NCBI GenBank assembly: GCA_963746605.1
Contig: CAVVCH010000002.1
Coordinates: 146,623 to 210,622 of the forward strand
Direction of reading: 5' to 3'
DNA length: 64,000 nucleotides
From: CAVQSS01 sp963746605
GTDB lineage: Bacteria > Desulfobacterota > RBG-13-43-22
This document shows, one piece after another, positions 53,881-64,000 of the stretch. Below the pieces are notes generated by a model. That model was given only the letters and a program-made list of their open reading frames with translations, was not told the origin of the DNA and did not search any database. The position numbers were made by a program, and so were the translations under genes. Every line of letters starts with the position of its first letter. Within the stretch, counting starts at the first letter, position 1.

Positions 53881-54237
53881 ATGGCCAAATTTCTGTTTGT
53901 ATTGACCCGGGGACCTGAAGACCCGACCCGCGCCACCCGCTGCTTCCAGTTGGCCAAGGTTGCCGCCGACAAGGGACATGAGGTCACGGTCTTTCTCACC
54001 GACGAGGCCGTCTATTTGACCAATCTTTCCGTCACTGAGCGGGTCAAGGCCCCCACGGGAGATGAACTGATCACCTTCTGGAAATTTCTGGTGGAGAAGC
54101 AGGCCCCCATTCTGGTCTGCAAGCCCTGCGCCGAGACCCGGCTGATCGGCGAGGACGACCTTCCCCCGGGGTGCAAAATCAGCACGGCTCTCACTCTGAT
54201 CGACCTGGCGGTGGAGGCCAAGGTTTTTTCATTCTAA
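53881..54237 (+). CDS. DsrE/DsrF-like family protein
   Basis: 118 residues. KFLFVLTRGPEDPTRATRCFQLAKVAADKGHEVTVFLTDEAVYL is the DsrE-like Rossmannoid N-terminus, followed by VCKPCAETRLIGEDDLPPGCKIS with a conserved CxxC and a third Cys, and a helix STALTLIDLAVEAKVFSF. Such proteins carry or bind sulfur species or serve as small regulators; they occur widely in sulfur-metabolising anaerobes. An AAGGGAGAG box precedes the ATG. It is 160 bp after copA and may be independent. Confidence 0.82.
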   Translation: MAKFLFVLTRGPEDPTRATRCFQLAKVAADKGHEVTVFLTDEAVYLTNLSVTERVKAPTGDELITFWKFLVEKQAPILVCKPCAETRLIGEDDLPPGCKISTALTLIDLAVEAKVFSF

Positions 54238-54296
54238 ACCCAGGTAAGAGCTATTTACATACCAAATTATTACATCAAATAATCAATTGTGGTGAT

Positions 54297-54474
54297 ATCG
54301 CAAAAAGTCCGTCAGAGAGAGTTTGTCATTCTGAGCGAATGCGAAGAATCTCGTTTTTTAAACTAGTTCCGAGATCCTTCACGGAGTTTACCCTGAGCCG
54401 AAAGCCAAGATCCTTCGCGTTGCTCAGGATGACGAAAGACGAAGGGCTCAGGATGACAAGCAGGCGAAGGGCTC
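54297..54474. repeat. Dispersed GTCATCCTGAGC repeat, copy C (inverted arms)
   Basis: Begins TCGCAAAAAGTC, has GTCATTCTGAGCGAATGCGAAGAATCTCG near the left and its approximate reverse complement (AAGATCCTTCGCG..GCTCAGGATGAC) to the right, so it is a large imperfect palindrome. It abuts the 3' end of the DUF89 gene. Confidence 0.75.
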
Positions 54475-55420
54475 AGCGAGTTGGGTCTGCGCTTCCCGCT
54501 CCTACCTTCTCTTTCCAAAGGGCCCAGTAGCTTTCCGCCGGGGCCTGAAGATAATCCCGCATGGGCCGGCATTTGACCCGAAAGAGGAAAAAGACGGGGC
54601 AGGGGAGGGCCCGGGGATAGAGGGTTTCAAAATTAGCCATGCCTTTGGAGAGGACCAGGTCGGCTTGCCCCAGTGTCTGGCTGAATTTCTCTGAAATCCG
54701 GTCCAACTCAATCCCCACACCGTCGGTGCCGATATCCATAACCTCCGGAAAGGCCTCTGCCAGTCCGGATAAGGTCATTTCTTCCCGGGTCAGGTCATTG
54801 AGGGCCGGGCCTCCTTTCACCACGAGGATGACCCGGCCGGCGAGCTTATTTAGGTGTTGGTAGAGGGGGCGGTCAAAATAAATCTCTCCGGAATTGTCGG
54901 TCAGGTACAGTATCAGTCCGGGCTTCCGCTGTAGAAATTTTTCCAGGTGACCCCGATCATCATGGTAAAACGGAATATCCAAATCCTGTCGAGCGGCGAC
55001 CTGAGAAAGAGCCTCCTCCGGTGCCTTGAAAAAATCAAGTGAATTGCCCAAAGCCGCCAGGGAAACGCATTCCCTCAAATTCCGCGGCGGCCTTTGCTGG
55101 AAATGACCGATGGCCTCCCGGGCCAGTTGCATTTCATGTTTTTTTGCCTCCCGGTAAGGGTCTTCATTCCCGGACACACGGCGAATAACCTGGTAGACCC
55201 GGTTGGCCACCTCCGGCGAGGACAGCCCTGCTGGCAGAATCGCCTCCAGGGTCTTCAAAGCTTCGGCTTGGGTTTGGCACCGAAGGCGCTCATCCGGTCC
55301 CGCAGCCATTCGGGAGGCCTCACGGACCAAACCGCTCAGGCAATCCAAGCACTGGGGATAGGGGTTCAGGGGAAACATGGGCAACGGTCCTTGAGTACGA
55401 CTTGCTGAAGGGGATGACAT
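54473..55420 (-). CDS. DUF89 / ARMT1-like damage-control phosphatase family protein
   Basis: 315 residues from the ATG at 55420, chosen for the AGGA box upstream. N-terminal NPYPQCLDCLSGLVREAS (CxxC), central LILYLTDNSGEIYFDRPLYQHL (the metal-binding Asp-Asn pair), KGGPALNDLTREEM and LSKGMANFETLYP are the DUF89 signatures. Relatives are metal-dependent phosphatases acting on damaged or surplus sugar phosphates. The last few codons lie next to the dispersed repeat. Confidence 0.85.
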   Translation of the reverse strand: MSSPSASRTQGPLPMFPLNPYPQCLDCLSGLVREASRMAAGPDERLRCQTQAEALKTLEAILPAGLSSPEVANRVYQVIRRVSGNEDPYREAKKHEMQLAREAIGHFQQRPPRNLRECVSLAALGNSLDFFKAPEEALSQVAARQDLDIPFYHDDRGHLEKFLQRKPGLILYLTDNSGEIYFDRPLYQHLNKLAGRVILVVKGGPALNDLTREEMTLSGLAEAFPEVMDIGTDGVGIELDRISEKFSQTLGQADLVLSKGMANFETLYPRALPCPVFFLFRVKCRPMRDYLQAPAESYWALWKEKVGAGSADPTR

Positions 55421-55476
55421 GAAGTCAATTTCCTGAAAAATGATCGGCGGTCGGCGATTTAAGGTTATGAGAGGAC

Positions 55477-56064
55477 TTATCCCAGAAATGGGATACGTAT
55501 CCATAAACAAAAGCCGTCCAGGGACAGGAGGCCACCCAGAAATGCGGCCCCCAGCGAGGCAACGAAGGTAATCCTAGAGCCGGATAAAATGGACACCGAG
55601 GCCATGATGATGGCGATTTGCAACAGTACCTCGGCAAAGTCAAAATAGGGATCTTTCTGACGGTTCAGATCCCGTTCCGCCTCCAGCTCCTTGGCCTGTT
55701 TCTCAATGGCGGCTTTTTCTTTCTGGAAACGTCGTTCTTCCTCTCCCATCTTATTAACCATGGATTGATACCGGTCTCTGGCATCGGCCGTCAGGGACGG
55801 ACCCCTTTCCAGTAAATCCGTTTCGAGACGCGATTTTTCAATCCGGTAGAGATGCTCCCGTATGGCCTTGGCCTGGTAAAAGGCCCACTGATCGGAGGAC
55901 TGTTGCTGGGCCAGGAGCATTTCTTTCATGGCATTGCTGCCGCCCAGGGAAGTAATGGCTAAAAGCACGGCATAAACGGCGGTGATCAGGGCCACTCGCC
56001 GAGTGAATTTTTTGGATTTAACCTCTTCGAGTTCCTCGATATCAGGCAGTTCCACCTCTTCCAT
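55477..56064 (-). CDS. DUF4337 family membrane protein
   Basis: 195 residues. An acidic N-terminus (MEEVELPDIEELEEVK), a first membrane segment (about 26-42, RVALITAVYAVLLAITSL) followed by GGSNAMKEMLLAQQQSSDQWAFYQAKAIREH, a long charged coiled-coil (about 85-135), and two C-terminal hydrophobic segments (VLLQIAIIMASVSILSG; FVASLGAAFLGGLLSLDGF). This is the DUF4337 layout; function unknown. The neighbouring CBS protein is 39 bp upstream on the same strand. Confidence 0.82.
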   Translation of the reverse strand: MEEVELPDIEELEEVKSKKFTRRVALITAVYAVLLAITSLGGSNAMKEMLLAQQQSSDQWAFYQAKAIREHLYRIEKSRLETDLLERGPSLTADARDRYQSMVNKMGEEERRFQKEKAAIEKQAKELEAERDLNRQKDPYFDFAEVLLQIAIIMASVSILSGSRITFVASLGAAFLGGLLSLDGFCLWIRIPFLG

Positions 56065-56103
56065 AAAGAGCCTCCGGAAGGATTCTTAAGGTTGGCTTCA
56101 GAC

Positions 56104-56616
56104 TCAGGCCGATGATTTGGCTTTTTGAATTTCCTGGCACAGCTCACTGAAGATATCGCTAAGTCGCAAAATACCAGTGACCTCCTCCCCCGACCGCACC
56201 ATGAGATGGAGGGAGGGATATTTCAAGAGGCGATAAAAACCTTCCTCCAGAGGGGCATTTTCGTCGATAAATTCCGCTTCACCCGGGATATGTTTGACGT
56301 CGCCCACTCGTACCTGGCGGGCAATGGGAAGACTCGCAGCCAGGAGATCATTCCAAGTAGGCAGTCCTTGATCCGAGGAGGGAAAGAAAAGACTTTTTTC
56401 TTTTCCCGGCGCAAAGACTCGCAGCATATCCTGATGACGAAGGGTTCCCGTGATCTTACGGTCGGCATCGCAGACCAGGAGGACCCTCAGTCGGTACTCC
56501 CGGGCTTCGCCCTTTTGTCTCCACGCTTCAAGCACCGAAACCGCCTCGGCCAGGTTAAGATCCTCCGCTACCCTAGGGCACTCGGAAAGGGGAACCATTA
56601 GATTTTTGACCTTCAT
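56104..56616 (-). CDS. CBS-domain pair protein
   Basis: 170 residues made of two CBS motifs: VKNLMVPLSECPRVAEDLNLAEAVSVLEAW with LLVCDADRKITGTLRHQDMLRVF, then FIDENAPLEEGFYRLLKYPSLHLMVRSGEEVTGILRLSDIFSEL. CBS pairs bind adenosyl nucleotides and regulate partners. No catalytic domain is attached. Likely co-transcribed with the DUF4337 gene. Confidence 0.87.
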   Translation of the reverse strand: MKVKNLMVPLSECPRVAEDLNLAEAVSVLEAWRQKGEAREYRLRVLLVCDADRKITGTLRHQDMLRVFAPGKEKSLFFPSSDQGLPTWNDLLAASLPIARQVRVGDVKHIPGEAEFIDENAPLEEGFYRLLKYPSLHLMVRSGEEVTGILRLSDIFSELCQEIQKAKSSA

Positions 56617-56846
56617 TTTTAATCTCCTTCGATCATTGCCCCGGTTTCAGGAAATGGAAAATGGAAGTGAAAATATCGCTTGAACTGCTGTAGATTGTTA
56701 AAGCAATTTAAAAACTAAATTTTATCACGTATCGAAAAAAAGATAAAGCAGGATGGGCTGGAAGTGTTGTGCCGGCCGCCGACTCCTTAAGCCTTCCCTT
56801 TCGAGTATTCACTGGATTGTTTCTCCGTGGCAAAAGATAATAAATC

Positions 56847-56875
56847 TTGACATGGCCCGAACGGGATCTGATAAT
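56847..56875 (+). promoter_or_regulatory. Probable sigma-70 promoter of the gene at 56912
   Basis: TTGACA (56847-56852), 17-bp spacer, GATAAT (56870-56875), 36 bp before the start codon. Confidence 0.6.
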
Positions 56876-56911
56876 TCGATAACAACGGGTTAGTAAAAAA
56901 AGGAGAAAAAG

Positions 56912-57235
56912 ATGAAATACTTGGTAGTCGGATCAGGGGGTCCTGGATTTGGTTCACCGGAGGAAGCCGCGCATATTTTGGCAACTATCGTTCTTCCCAG
57001 TTTCGATGCGCTCATTAAACTCGAAAAAAACAAGAAGATCCTGGCGGGAGGCCTGCCGGTTGGAGACAGGGCCTTCGTATTTATCCTGGAAGCCGCTTCC
57101 AACGAAGAAGTGGACCTGATTTTACGCAATATTCCCATGTGGGGTTCCCTGGATTGGGAAGTCACTCCGCTTCAATCCTTCTCGGGTCGAGCGGCGCAGG
57201 AACGCGGGTTCCTGAAAGGTTTGAAGAATAGATGA
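56912..57235 (+). CDS. Muconolactone-isomerase-like small protein (ferredoxin-like fold)
   Basis: 107 residues: MKYLVVGSGGPGFGSPEEAAHIL, LPSFDALIKLEKNKKILAGGLPVGDRAFVFILEAASNEEVDLILRNIPMWGSLDWEVTPLQSF. The strand-helix pattern and the phrases ILAGG and LPMWGSLDWEVTPL resemble the muconolactone delta-isomerase / YciI-like dimeric alpha-beta barrel group. An AAAAAAGGAG box precedes the ATG. No pathway context; enzymatic role uncertain. Confidence 0.65.
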   Translation: MKYLVVGSGGPGFGSPEEAAHILATIVLPSFDALIKLEKNKKILAGGLPVGDRAFVFILEAASNEEVDLILRNIPMWGSLDWEVTPLQSFSGRAAQERGFLKGLKNR

Positions 57236-57264
57236 TCAGTCTGAGAGAAGGAATGCAGAGAATT

Positions 57265-57453
57265 GATGTCCTGGAAAAACCGGACATCTACCCCCTTAAC
57301 GGCTGAGGGTAGGATTCCCTTCCGCTCGGCGAGAGGCGAGGTCCATCTCGCCTCCTCTTGCCTGGTTCGCCGGCTGTAACCAAAGTTTGGATGAACCGAC
57401 GGTTAAAGCCTGCCATCCTTAGGGGTTCGCCCTTCTATGGGAGGCACTTAACC
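57265..57453. ncRNA. Candidate structured RNA
   Basis: Four perfect or near-perfect hairpins in series: GATGTCC/GGACATC (57265-57288), TACCC/GGGTA (57289-57311), GAGGCGAG/CTCGCCTC (57333-57354, 6-nt loop), and a nested stem GGTTAA/TTAACC (57401-57453) enclosing GCCTGCC/GGGAGGC and AGGG/CCCT. No reading frame runs through. The layout is what a large folded RNA gives; it could be a relic of an IS200/IS605 or IscB-linked RNA, but no nuclease gene is nearby and the strand is undetermined. The rest of 57236-57700 shows nothing else. Confidence 0.4.
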
Positions 57454-57700
57454 GCAGCGATAGCTACTCACTCTCAATTCCTAACCCTTGAAACCCGGTA
57501 CCTCTTGACTTGATATACTTCCTAACAGGCAAAATACCACATTATTTATATAAAAAGAAATAGTTAGGGAAGAACCACTACGACTAGCCTCTCGGTAACA
57601 TTTAATTATGATTTAACTGGAACCAGTGAGATAAAAATGCCCGTAAACTCACTTCCAGCAGACTGGTTGCCATTCACTGGAAGGACTGGGGAAGAAATCC

Positions 57701-59350
57701 ATGGGACGATTGGTTTACATAATTCTCTGCGGGGTATTGCTGTCAACGTTAACGCCGCTGAATGTGGCGGCCAGTACCTACGTCGTGAACAGCACCGCCG
57801 ACCTGCCTGATGCGGACCAGGGAGATGGACTTTGTCTCGCCTCGAATGGCCAATGCACGCTGCGTGCGGCCATTATGCAAGCAAATTTCTTTACCGGACC
57901 GGACACCATTATCTTGCCTCTTGGCGTGTACCAGTTAACCCGGCCGGGCGACGACGATCTGGCGGTGCTCGGCGATCTCGACATCATCAACGACTTGACC
58001 ATCCAGGGCGCAGGCAGCAGTGTGACGATCGTGGATGGCAATGGCGCCGTGACCGGTGACCGTGTGTTCCAGATTCTGGCCACCGCTAAAAATGTGGTCC
58101 TGAGCGGGCTGACCATCCGAAACGGCAAAAAGACCAACACCTTTGACCAGGGCGGTGGTCTCTATTGGGTAGGCGGCGGAAGCCATCTAACTCTCACCGA
58201 TGTGGTGATCGAGAACAACGCCGCGTACAATGGAGGCGGCCTCTTTTTGGACTATTCCCCCTCTGCCGATGTAGTAGTAATAGATCGTCTCATCGTGCGC
58301 GCTAACACGGCAACGGCTGCAGCAGGAGGCCTGGCCGCGAACTTCGGCGACTTCGCCGGATTTGACCTGCGTAACAGTCAGGTCTACGGCAACGTAGCTT
58401 TTGAAGGCGGCGGCATCTACTTCCAAAGCACCACGACATTTGGGTTGTCCTCGGTGAGCATCCAGACCAGTGAGATCTATTCCAACAACACCGCCGGTCT
58501 TTCCGCCGGCTTCGAGAACCATAGCGGCACCGCGGCTGTGCCCGTCGTGTTGCAGACCAGTAGTCTATACCAAAATCACTCTAATTCTTACGGAGGAGCG
58601 ATTGGCAACTACGGAACACTGGCTATCTCCAATACTACGCTGGATACGAACTCAGCCGTGTTGCGGGGCGGCGGCATCTACAACTTCGAAGGCGGCGTGA
58701 TCGACATGAAGCAAAGTACGCTCAGCAGGAATACGGCCCAGACCGGCGGCGGTATCTATTCCGAATTTTTCATTCACAACAACGCCCTGCTGACGCTGAC
58801 GAACGGTACGCTCAGCGGCAACAGTGCCTCACAAGACGGCGCCGGGATCTATGTCGATGGCGGCCAGATCAACCTCTTCAACGCGACCATTGCCGGCAAC
58901 GAAATCCTGGTGCCAGTGGGCACCTTGTATGCCGGCCTGGGCGGGGGGGTATACGTCAACGCCAGGGCTGCGGTTACGGCCTCCAACACGTTGCTGGCCG
59001 ATAATACCCACCGTTATCAGGCCCTCCTGCCTGTGCCAGACGACTGCCTCGGTTCAATAAATTCGCTCGGGTTCAACCTGATCCAGACTACCAGCAACTG
59101 TACCATCGGTGGGACGACATCCGGCAACATAACCGGCCAAGATCCGCTGCTCGGTCCGCTGGCCCACAACGGGGGACCCACCTCGACCAATCAGCCTCAG
59201 GCCGGCAGTCCTGCCATTGACAAAGGGTCCGGCTGCCCGCCCTTCGACCAGCGCGGCGCCGCCCGGCCCGTGGGTCCAGCCTGCGACATCGGCGCGGTGG
59301 AGTATGGGGCGCCCTTGCCATTGCTTTATCTGCCGATAATCTCAAAATGA
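57701..59350 (+). CDS. Secreted CSLREA-domain beta-helix protein with choice-of-anchor Q domain
   Basis: 549 residues, frame intact. Signal peptide at residues 1-24 (VYIILCGVLLSTLTPLNVAAS). A CSLREA-type domain follows: YVVNSTADLPDADQGDGLCLASNGQCTLRAAIMQAN. The middle (about 120-430) is a parallel beta-helix with repeated NNTA/GGGIY/NTTLDTNS units. The end has the choice-of-anchor Q pattern DPLLGPLAHNGGPTSTNQPQAGSPAIDKG...QRGAARPVGPACDIGAVEYG and stops with LLYLPIISK. Probably surface-exposed or released. The tail and domain set are common in Chloroflexota, so transfer is likely. Convergent with the propeller-like gene. Confidence 0.85.
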   Translation: MGRLVYIILCGVLLSTLTPLNVAASTYVVNSTADLPDADQGDGLCLASNGQCTLRAAIMQANFFTGPDTIILPLGVYQLTRPGDDDLAVLGDLDIINDLTIQGAGSSVTIVDGNGAVTGDRVFQILATAKNVVLSGLTIRNGKKTNTFDQGGGLYWVGGGSHLTLTDVVIENNAAYNGGGLFLDYSPSADVVVIDRLIVRANTATAAAGGLAANFGDFAGFDLRNSQVYGNVAFEGGGIYFQSTTTFGLSSVSIQTSEIYSNNTAGLSAGFENHSGTAAVPVVLQTSSLYQNHSNSYGGAIGNYGTLAISNTTLDTNSAVLRGGGIYNFEGGVIDMKQSTLSRNTAQTGGGIYSEFFIHNNALLTLTNGTLSGNSASQDGAGIYVDGGQINLFNATIAGNEILVPVGTLYAGLGGGVYVNARAAVTASNTLLADNTHRYQALLPVPDDCLGSINSLGFNLIQTTSNCTIGGTTSGNITGQDPLLGPLAHNGGPTSTNQPQAGSPAIDKGSGCPPFDQRGAARPVGPACDIGAVEYGAPLPLLYLPIISK

Positions 59351-59353
59351 AAA

Positions 59354-59388
59354 AAATCTCCCGAAAGGAAAACGGTTCCGGGAGATTT
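59354..59388 (-). terminator. Rho-independent terminator between convergent genes
   Basis: AAATCTCCCG (59354-59363) pairs with CGGGAGATTT (59379-59388). On the minus strand the stem is followed by a T-run (As at 59351-59356 on the plus strand), so it ends the gene at 59422; it may also serve the plus-strand gene ending at 59350. Confidence 0.8.
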
Positions 59389-59421
59389 AGAGAAGAATCT
59401 AATGCAGCCCCTTTTCAATGG

Positions 59422-61715
<2,294 letters not shown>

Positions 61716-61820
61716 ATCGCCTCCACGAGTTAAAGGGTAGACGTTTAAATTACGGGTCGGGAGAAACCAGTCACACTATTATTATTTTATCACCTCTTAT
61801 ATGATAACCTCTATGATAAC

Positions 61821-61877
61821 CTCGCAAAAAGTCTCCATGCCGTCATTGCGAGGACGGAAGCGACGAAGCAATCCCCC
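61821..61877. repeat. Dispersed repeat, GTCATTGCGAGGACGGAAGC type
   Basis: Starts CTCGCAAAAAGTC like copies A and C, then CCGTCATTGCGAGGACGGAAG and CGACGAAGCAATCCCC. This motif class is very common between genes of environmental bacteria. It lies between two minus-strand secreted-protein genes. Confidence 0.65.
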
Positions 61878-61897
61878 CCTTTCTTCTCAATCCATAA

Positions 61898-63217
61898 TCA
61901 CCGGAAGGAATATTTCAAAGCGATAAACTCGAAGGCGCCGATGTCGCAGCGCAGGCTGATACCGCCGTTGGCCGGGCGCTGAAGGCCCCGCTGGTCGGTG
62001 GCGATCGGAGCGCCCAGATTGTCCGTGCAATTGGGAGTCTCTCCGGCATCGATGGCCGGGCTGCCGCTCAACAGGGCATGGGTCAGGGTGGGACCGCCGT
62101 TATTCTGGAGAGGGCCGAGGAGGGGATCAACCTGGCTGAATGGTCCGGTGATCGTACAATTGGGGGTGGACACAATATTGAAACCTTGCGAGGTTAGGGT
62201 TCCCGCACAGTCGTCTGGTACTGTGATAAAGACGCTGAGAAGAAAGGCGCTTTCATTATTGTGGCGATAATACTGTTTTTGAAAGTAAAAGACGCAGGTC
62301 GGCGAAATTGAAAACCCCGCCTCCGGTCCCAGTGCCGATAAGGTCAACGGCGGCCTGATTCAGGGTTATGGTGGAGTTGAATATAGCAGTCAATAGCCAA
62401 AAGTTATAAATGCCGCCGCCGTCTGTGACCAGCCGAATTACCGCTGATGGTACTGTTGGTGATAGATCAAGGTGGCGCTAAATTATAGATGCCGCCGCCT
62501 TCAAATATCGGCCGAATTGCCGCTGATGGTACTGTTGATGATAGCTAAGGTGCCCTGATTAGAGTATTCACGCCGCCGTCGTTTATTTCCCAAATTGCCG
62601 CTGATGGTGCTGTTGATGAGAGTTAAGCTGCCGCTATTATAGATGCCGCCGCCGTCAATAGAACCAGCCGAATTGCCGCTGACGGTACTGTTGGTGAACG
62701 TCAAGGCGCCGTTAGGGGCAACGTAGATCCCGCCTCCAGATCGCTTGCCTTCCCGTTTTGAATGGTGACACCGGAGATGTTTGTTGAGACGCCTGAGCCA
62801 GCAATGACTGACAACTCCACCAAAGACGCTGGCCACGCTATTTCCCTCGATGATCGTATTGGCCGCCCCCCCGCCGCTGATATTCATGCTGCCGGTTATA
62901 TTCAGGTTCCCCGTCGTTTCGTCATCGATTCCTGAGGGCGGAATGGTGAGTGAATATTTGACCCCCGGCGGTAGGGCCGGCAAAATGATGGTTACACCAC
63001 CTCCCGGCCAGTGGTTGGCCTTGATGATGGCCGCGCGTAAGGTGCAGACCCCATTTCCGGTCGCCGTTTCACAGATCCCGTTATCGAGCGCCCCGCTGAC
63101 CACCGCCACATCGGCGGTACTGTTGACCGTAAAGGTAGGAGCGGCCTGAGCCCACTCCCCTGAACCCAGCCAAATAGCCGCCAAAATCAACCCATTGATC
63201 CATCTGATCCGTTTCAT
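61898..63217 (-). CDS. Second secreted CSLREA/choice-of-anchor Q protein, several frameshifts
   Basis: Signal peptide from the ATG at 63217 (MKRIRWINGLILAAIWLGSGEWAQA), then the CSLREA domain FTVNSTADVAVVSGALDNGICETATGNGVCTLRAAIIKAN. Beta-helix units follow (SGGGIYVAPNGALTF, NSTVSGNSAGSIDGGGIYN, NSTISGNL). The C-terminus is the choice-of-anchor Q pattern DPLLGPLQNNGGPTLTHALLSGSPAIDAGE...QRGLQRPANGGISLRCDIGAFEF. Breaks include a +1 at about 62809 (AGT-C-ATT, restoring IAGSGVSTNISGVTIQNGKA) and others near 62740, 62580 and 62500-62350. It is shorter than the homologue at 57701 and lacks its YLPII tail. Possible pseudogene. Confidence 0.7.
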
Positions 63218-63440
63218 GTGGCCCCCCACTGAAGACAATCCAGAAAATCATTAAGAGCGATCTCTAAATTAATCAATATGTTAAGTATGATCACATCCTT
63301 AAGTCCATAAGGTCTTCTAAGTATTTTTTCCAAGAAATGTAAGTACTTGGGAAGGGAGGCCCTGGATTGGTATTTTTAAAAGGATTAGTCCCCATGCTCG
63401 GGGCTAAGCATCTCTTCTTTTGCTTCCATCTTTCCCTCTT

Positions 63441-64000
63441 CTATCTTTTGCCCCCCCCTGCCTCCCAGAGCGAATCCAGAAAATAACCCCATTGATCCTT
63501 CATTTGCCTAACCACCGTGAATCCCGTTTCCCGCGCCAGCCGGAGGACCTCGGATTCCATATATTTCTGGGAACGTTCGGTATGGATCGGTTCCCCGTCT
63601 TCAAAAAAGAAAGTGCAATGAAGTTGGTCCACCTCTACCACCTGCCTTTGATTGCTGATCAGATAACTCTCCACGGCCCCCGAGGAGAGGTCGAAATGAC
63701 TGAAAAATCGAAAGCGATCAGCCCGGAAATGTCCCCCCAGATCCCGGTTGATCCGCTGCAGCAGGTTCAGGTTGAATTGGGCCGTGATTCCCAGGGAGTC
63801 ATAGTAGGCCTTCTCGATCAGGAGAATGTCTTTGACTAAATCGAAACCGATTAAGAGAAGGTCCCCTTCGTTCAAGGCCTCCCGGACGTTTCGCAGAAAG
63901 AGCCGCATCCCGTCCTGGCTGAAGTTGCCGATGTTGGATCCCAGAAACAGCACCAGGTTTCGCTGCTCCCTCCGTTTGGACAGCCAAGACAAATGGTTAT
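63441..64000 (-). CDS. EgtD-like SAM-dependent methyltransferase, 5' end outside the window
   Basis: The last ~186 residues of a histidine-specific methyltransferase-type protein. LVLFLGSNIGNFSQDGMRLFLRNV is the SAM-binding region; LLLIGFDLVKDILLIEKAYYDSLGITAQFNLNLLQRINRDLGGHF and VESYLISNQRQVV...HTERSQKYMESEVLRLARETGF follow the EgtD pattern. EgtD trimethylates histidine in ergothioneine synthesis; relatives act on other substrates. The frame is open to the window edge, so the start is not visible. The gene ends about 220 bp from the beta-helix gene. Confidence 0.85.
   Translation of the reverse strand, partial: NHLSWLSKRREQRNLVLFLGSNIGNFSQDGMRLFLRNVREALNEGDLLLIGFDLVKDILLIEKAYYDSLGITAQFNLNLLQRINRDLGGHFRADRFRFFSHFDLSSGAVESYLISNQRQVVEVDQLHCTFFFEDGEPIHTERSQKYMESEVLRLARETGFTVVRQMKDQWGYFLDSLWEAGGGKR

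Overview
The window looks like a contig from an anaerobic, Gram-negative bacterium, most likely a deltaproteobacterium in the broad sense (Desulfobacterota). This is inferred from gene content: selenocysteine synthase (selA), phosphoheptose isomerase for LPS, a sigma-54 response regulator, a CobA-HemD fusion, an A-type flavoprotein/rubredoxin/rubrerythrin oxygen-defence set, and a complex I operon with Mrp-type antiporter subunits. No rRNA or marker phylogeny is available here. One tRNA, Leu(CAG), is present.

Layout. 0-1.2 kb: tail of a TPR gene and a small secreted DUF5329 protein behind a near-consensus promoter. 1.3-5.3 kb, minus strand: YhaM-like nuclease, cobA-hemD, hemC and an FmdB-type zinc ribbon. 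5.4-11 kb, minus: an unrecognised conserved protein, gmhA, two linked proteins with degenerate GGDEF domains, and selA; recJ is divergent from selA. 12.8-17.3 kb: archaemetzincin, an NtrC-type regulator and a sensor kinase with a CXXCH motif in its sensor domain. 17.4-35.3 kb, minus: an 18-kb nuo operon read in the order A, B, C, D, H, I, J, K, an extra MrpD-like subunit, a small membrane protein, an L-like subunit, M, N, E, F (fused to a GltD-like domain), a NuoF-like protein without FMN domain, and G. 35.5-40.4 kb: ribF, tRNA-Leu, a conserved ~600-residue protein of unknown function, a peroxiredoxin, a small winged-helix protein and a hotdog thioesterase. 40.5-49.4 kb, minus: SagB-like nitroreductase, then a redox and Fe-S island (flavodoxin, Tpx, two rubredoxins, rubrerythrin, FprA, PAS kinase, HMA protein, NifS-like, NifU-like, ferredoxin:thioredoxin reductase, glutaredoxin). 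49.8-57.2 kb: TIGR04283/TIGR04282 type transferases, CopA, DsrE-like, DUF89, DUF4337 and CBS proteins, and a small ferredoxin-like-fold protein. 57.2-63.2 kb: a structured-RNA candidate and three large secreted repeat proteins that look foreign. 63.4 kb to the edge: EgtD-like methyltransferase, truncated by the window.

How the genes fit together. The nuo operon would couple NAD(P)H or another low-potential donor to ion pumping, and the kinase/regulator pair directly downstream may report redox state to it. The redox island would reduce oxygen and peroxides through rubredoxin/FprA/rubrerythrin and rebuild Fe-S clusters through the NifS/NifU pair.

The main caution is that about two dozen reading-frame breaks occur, nearly all equivalent to one extra base, and they hit essential and non-essential genes alike (recJ, selA, nuoB, C, D, F, G, I, J, K, L and others). 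A tandem repeat at 59.5-60.8 kb acts as an internal ruler and confirms inserted bases. Residual assembly or sequencing insertions are the simplest explanation. I give such genes as single features across the breaks.
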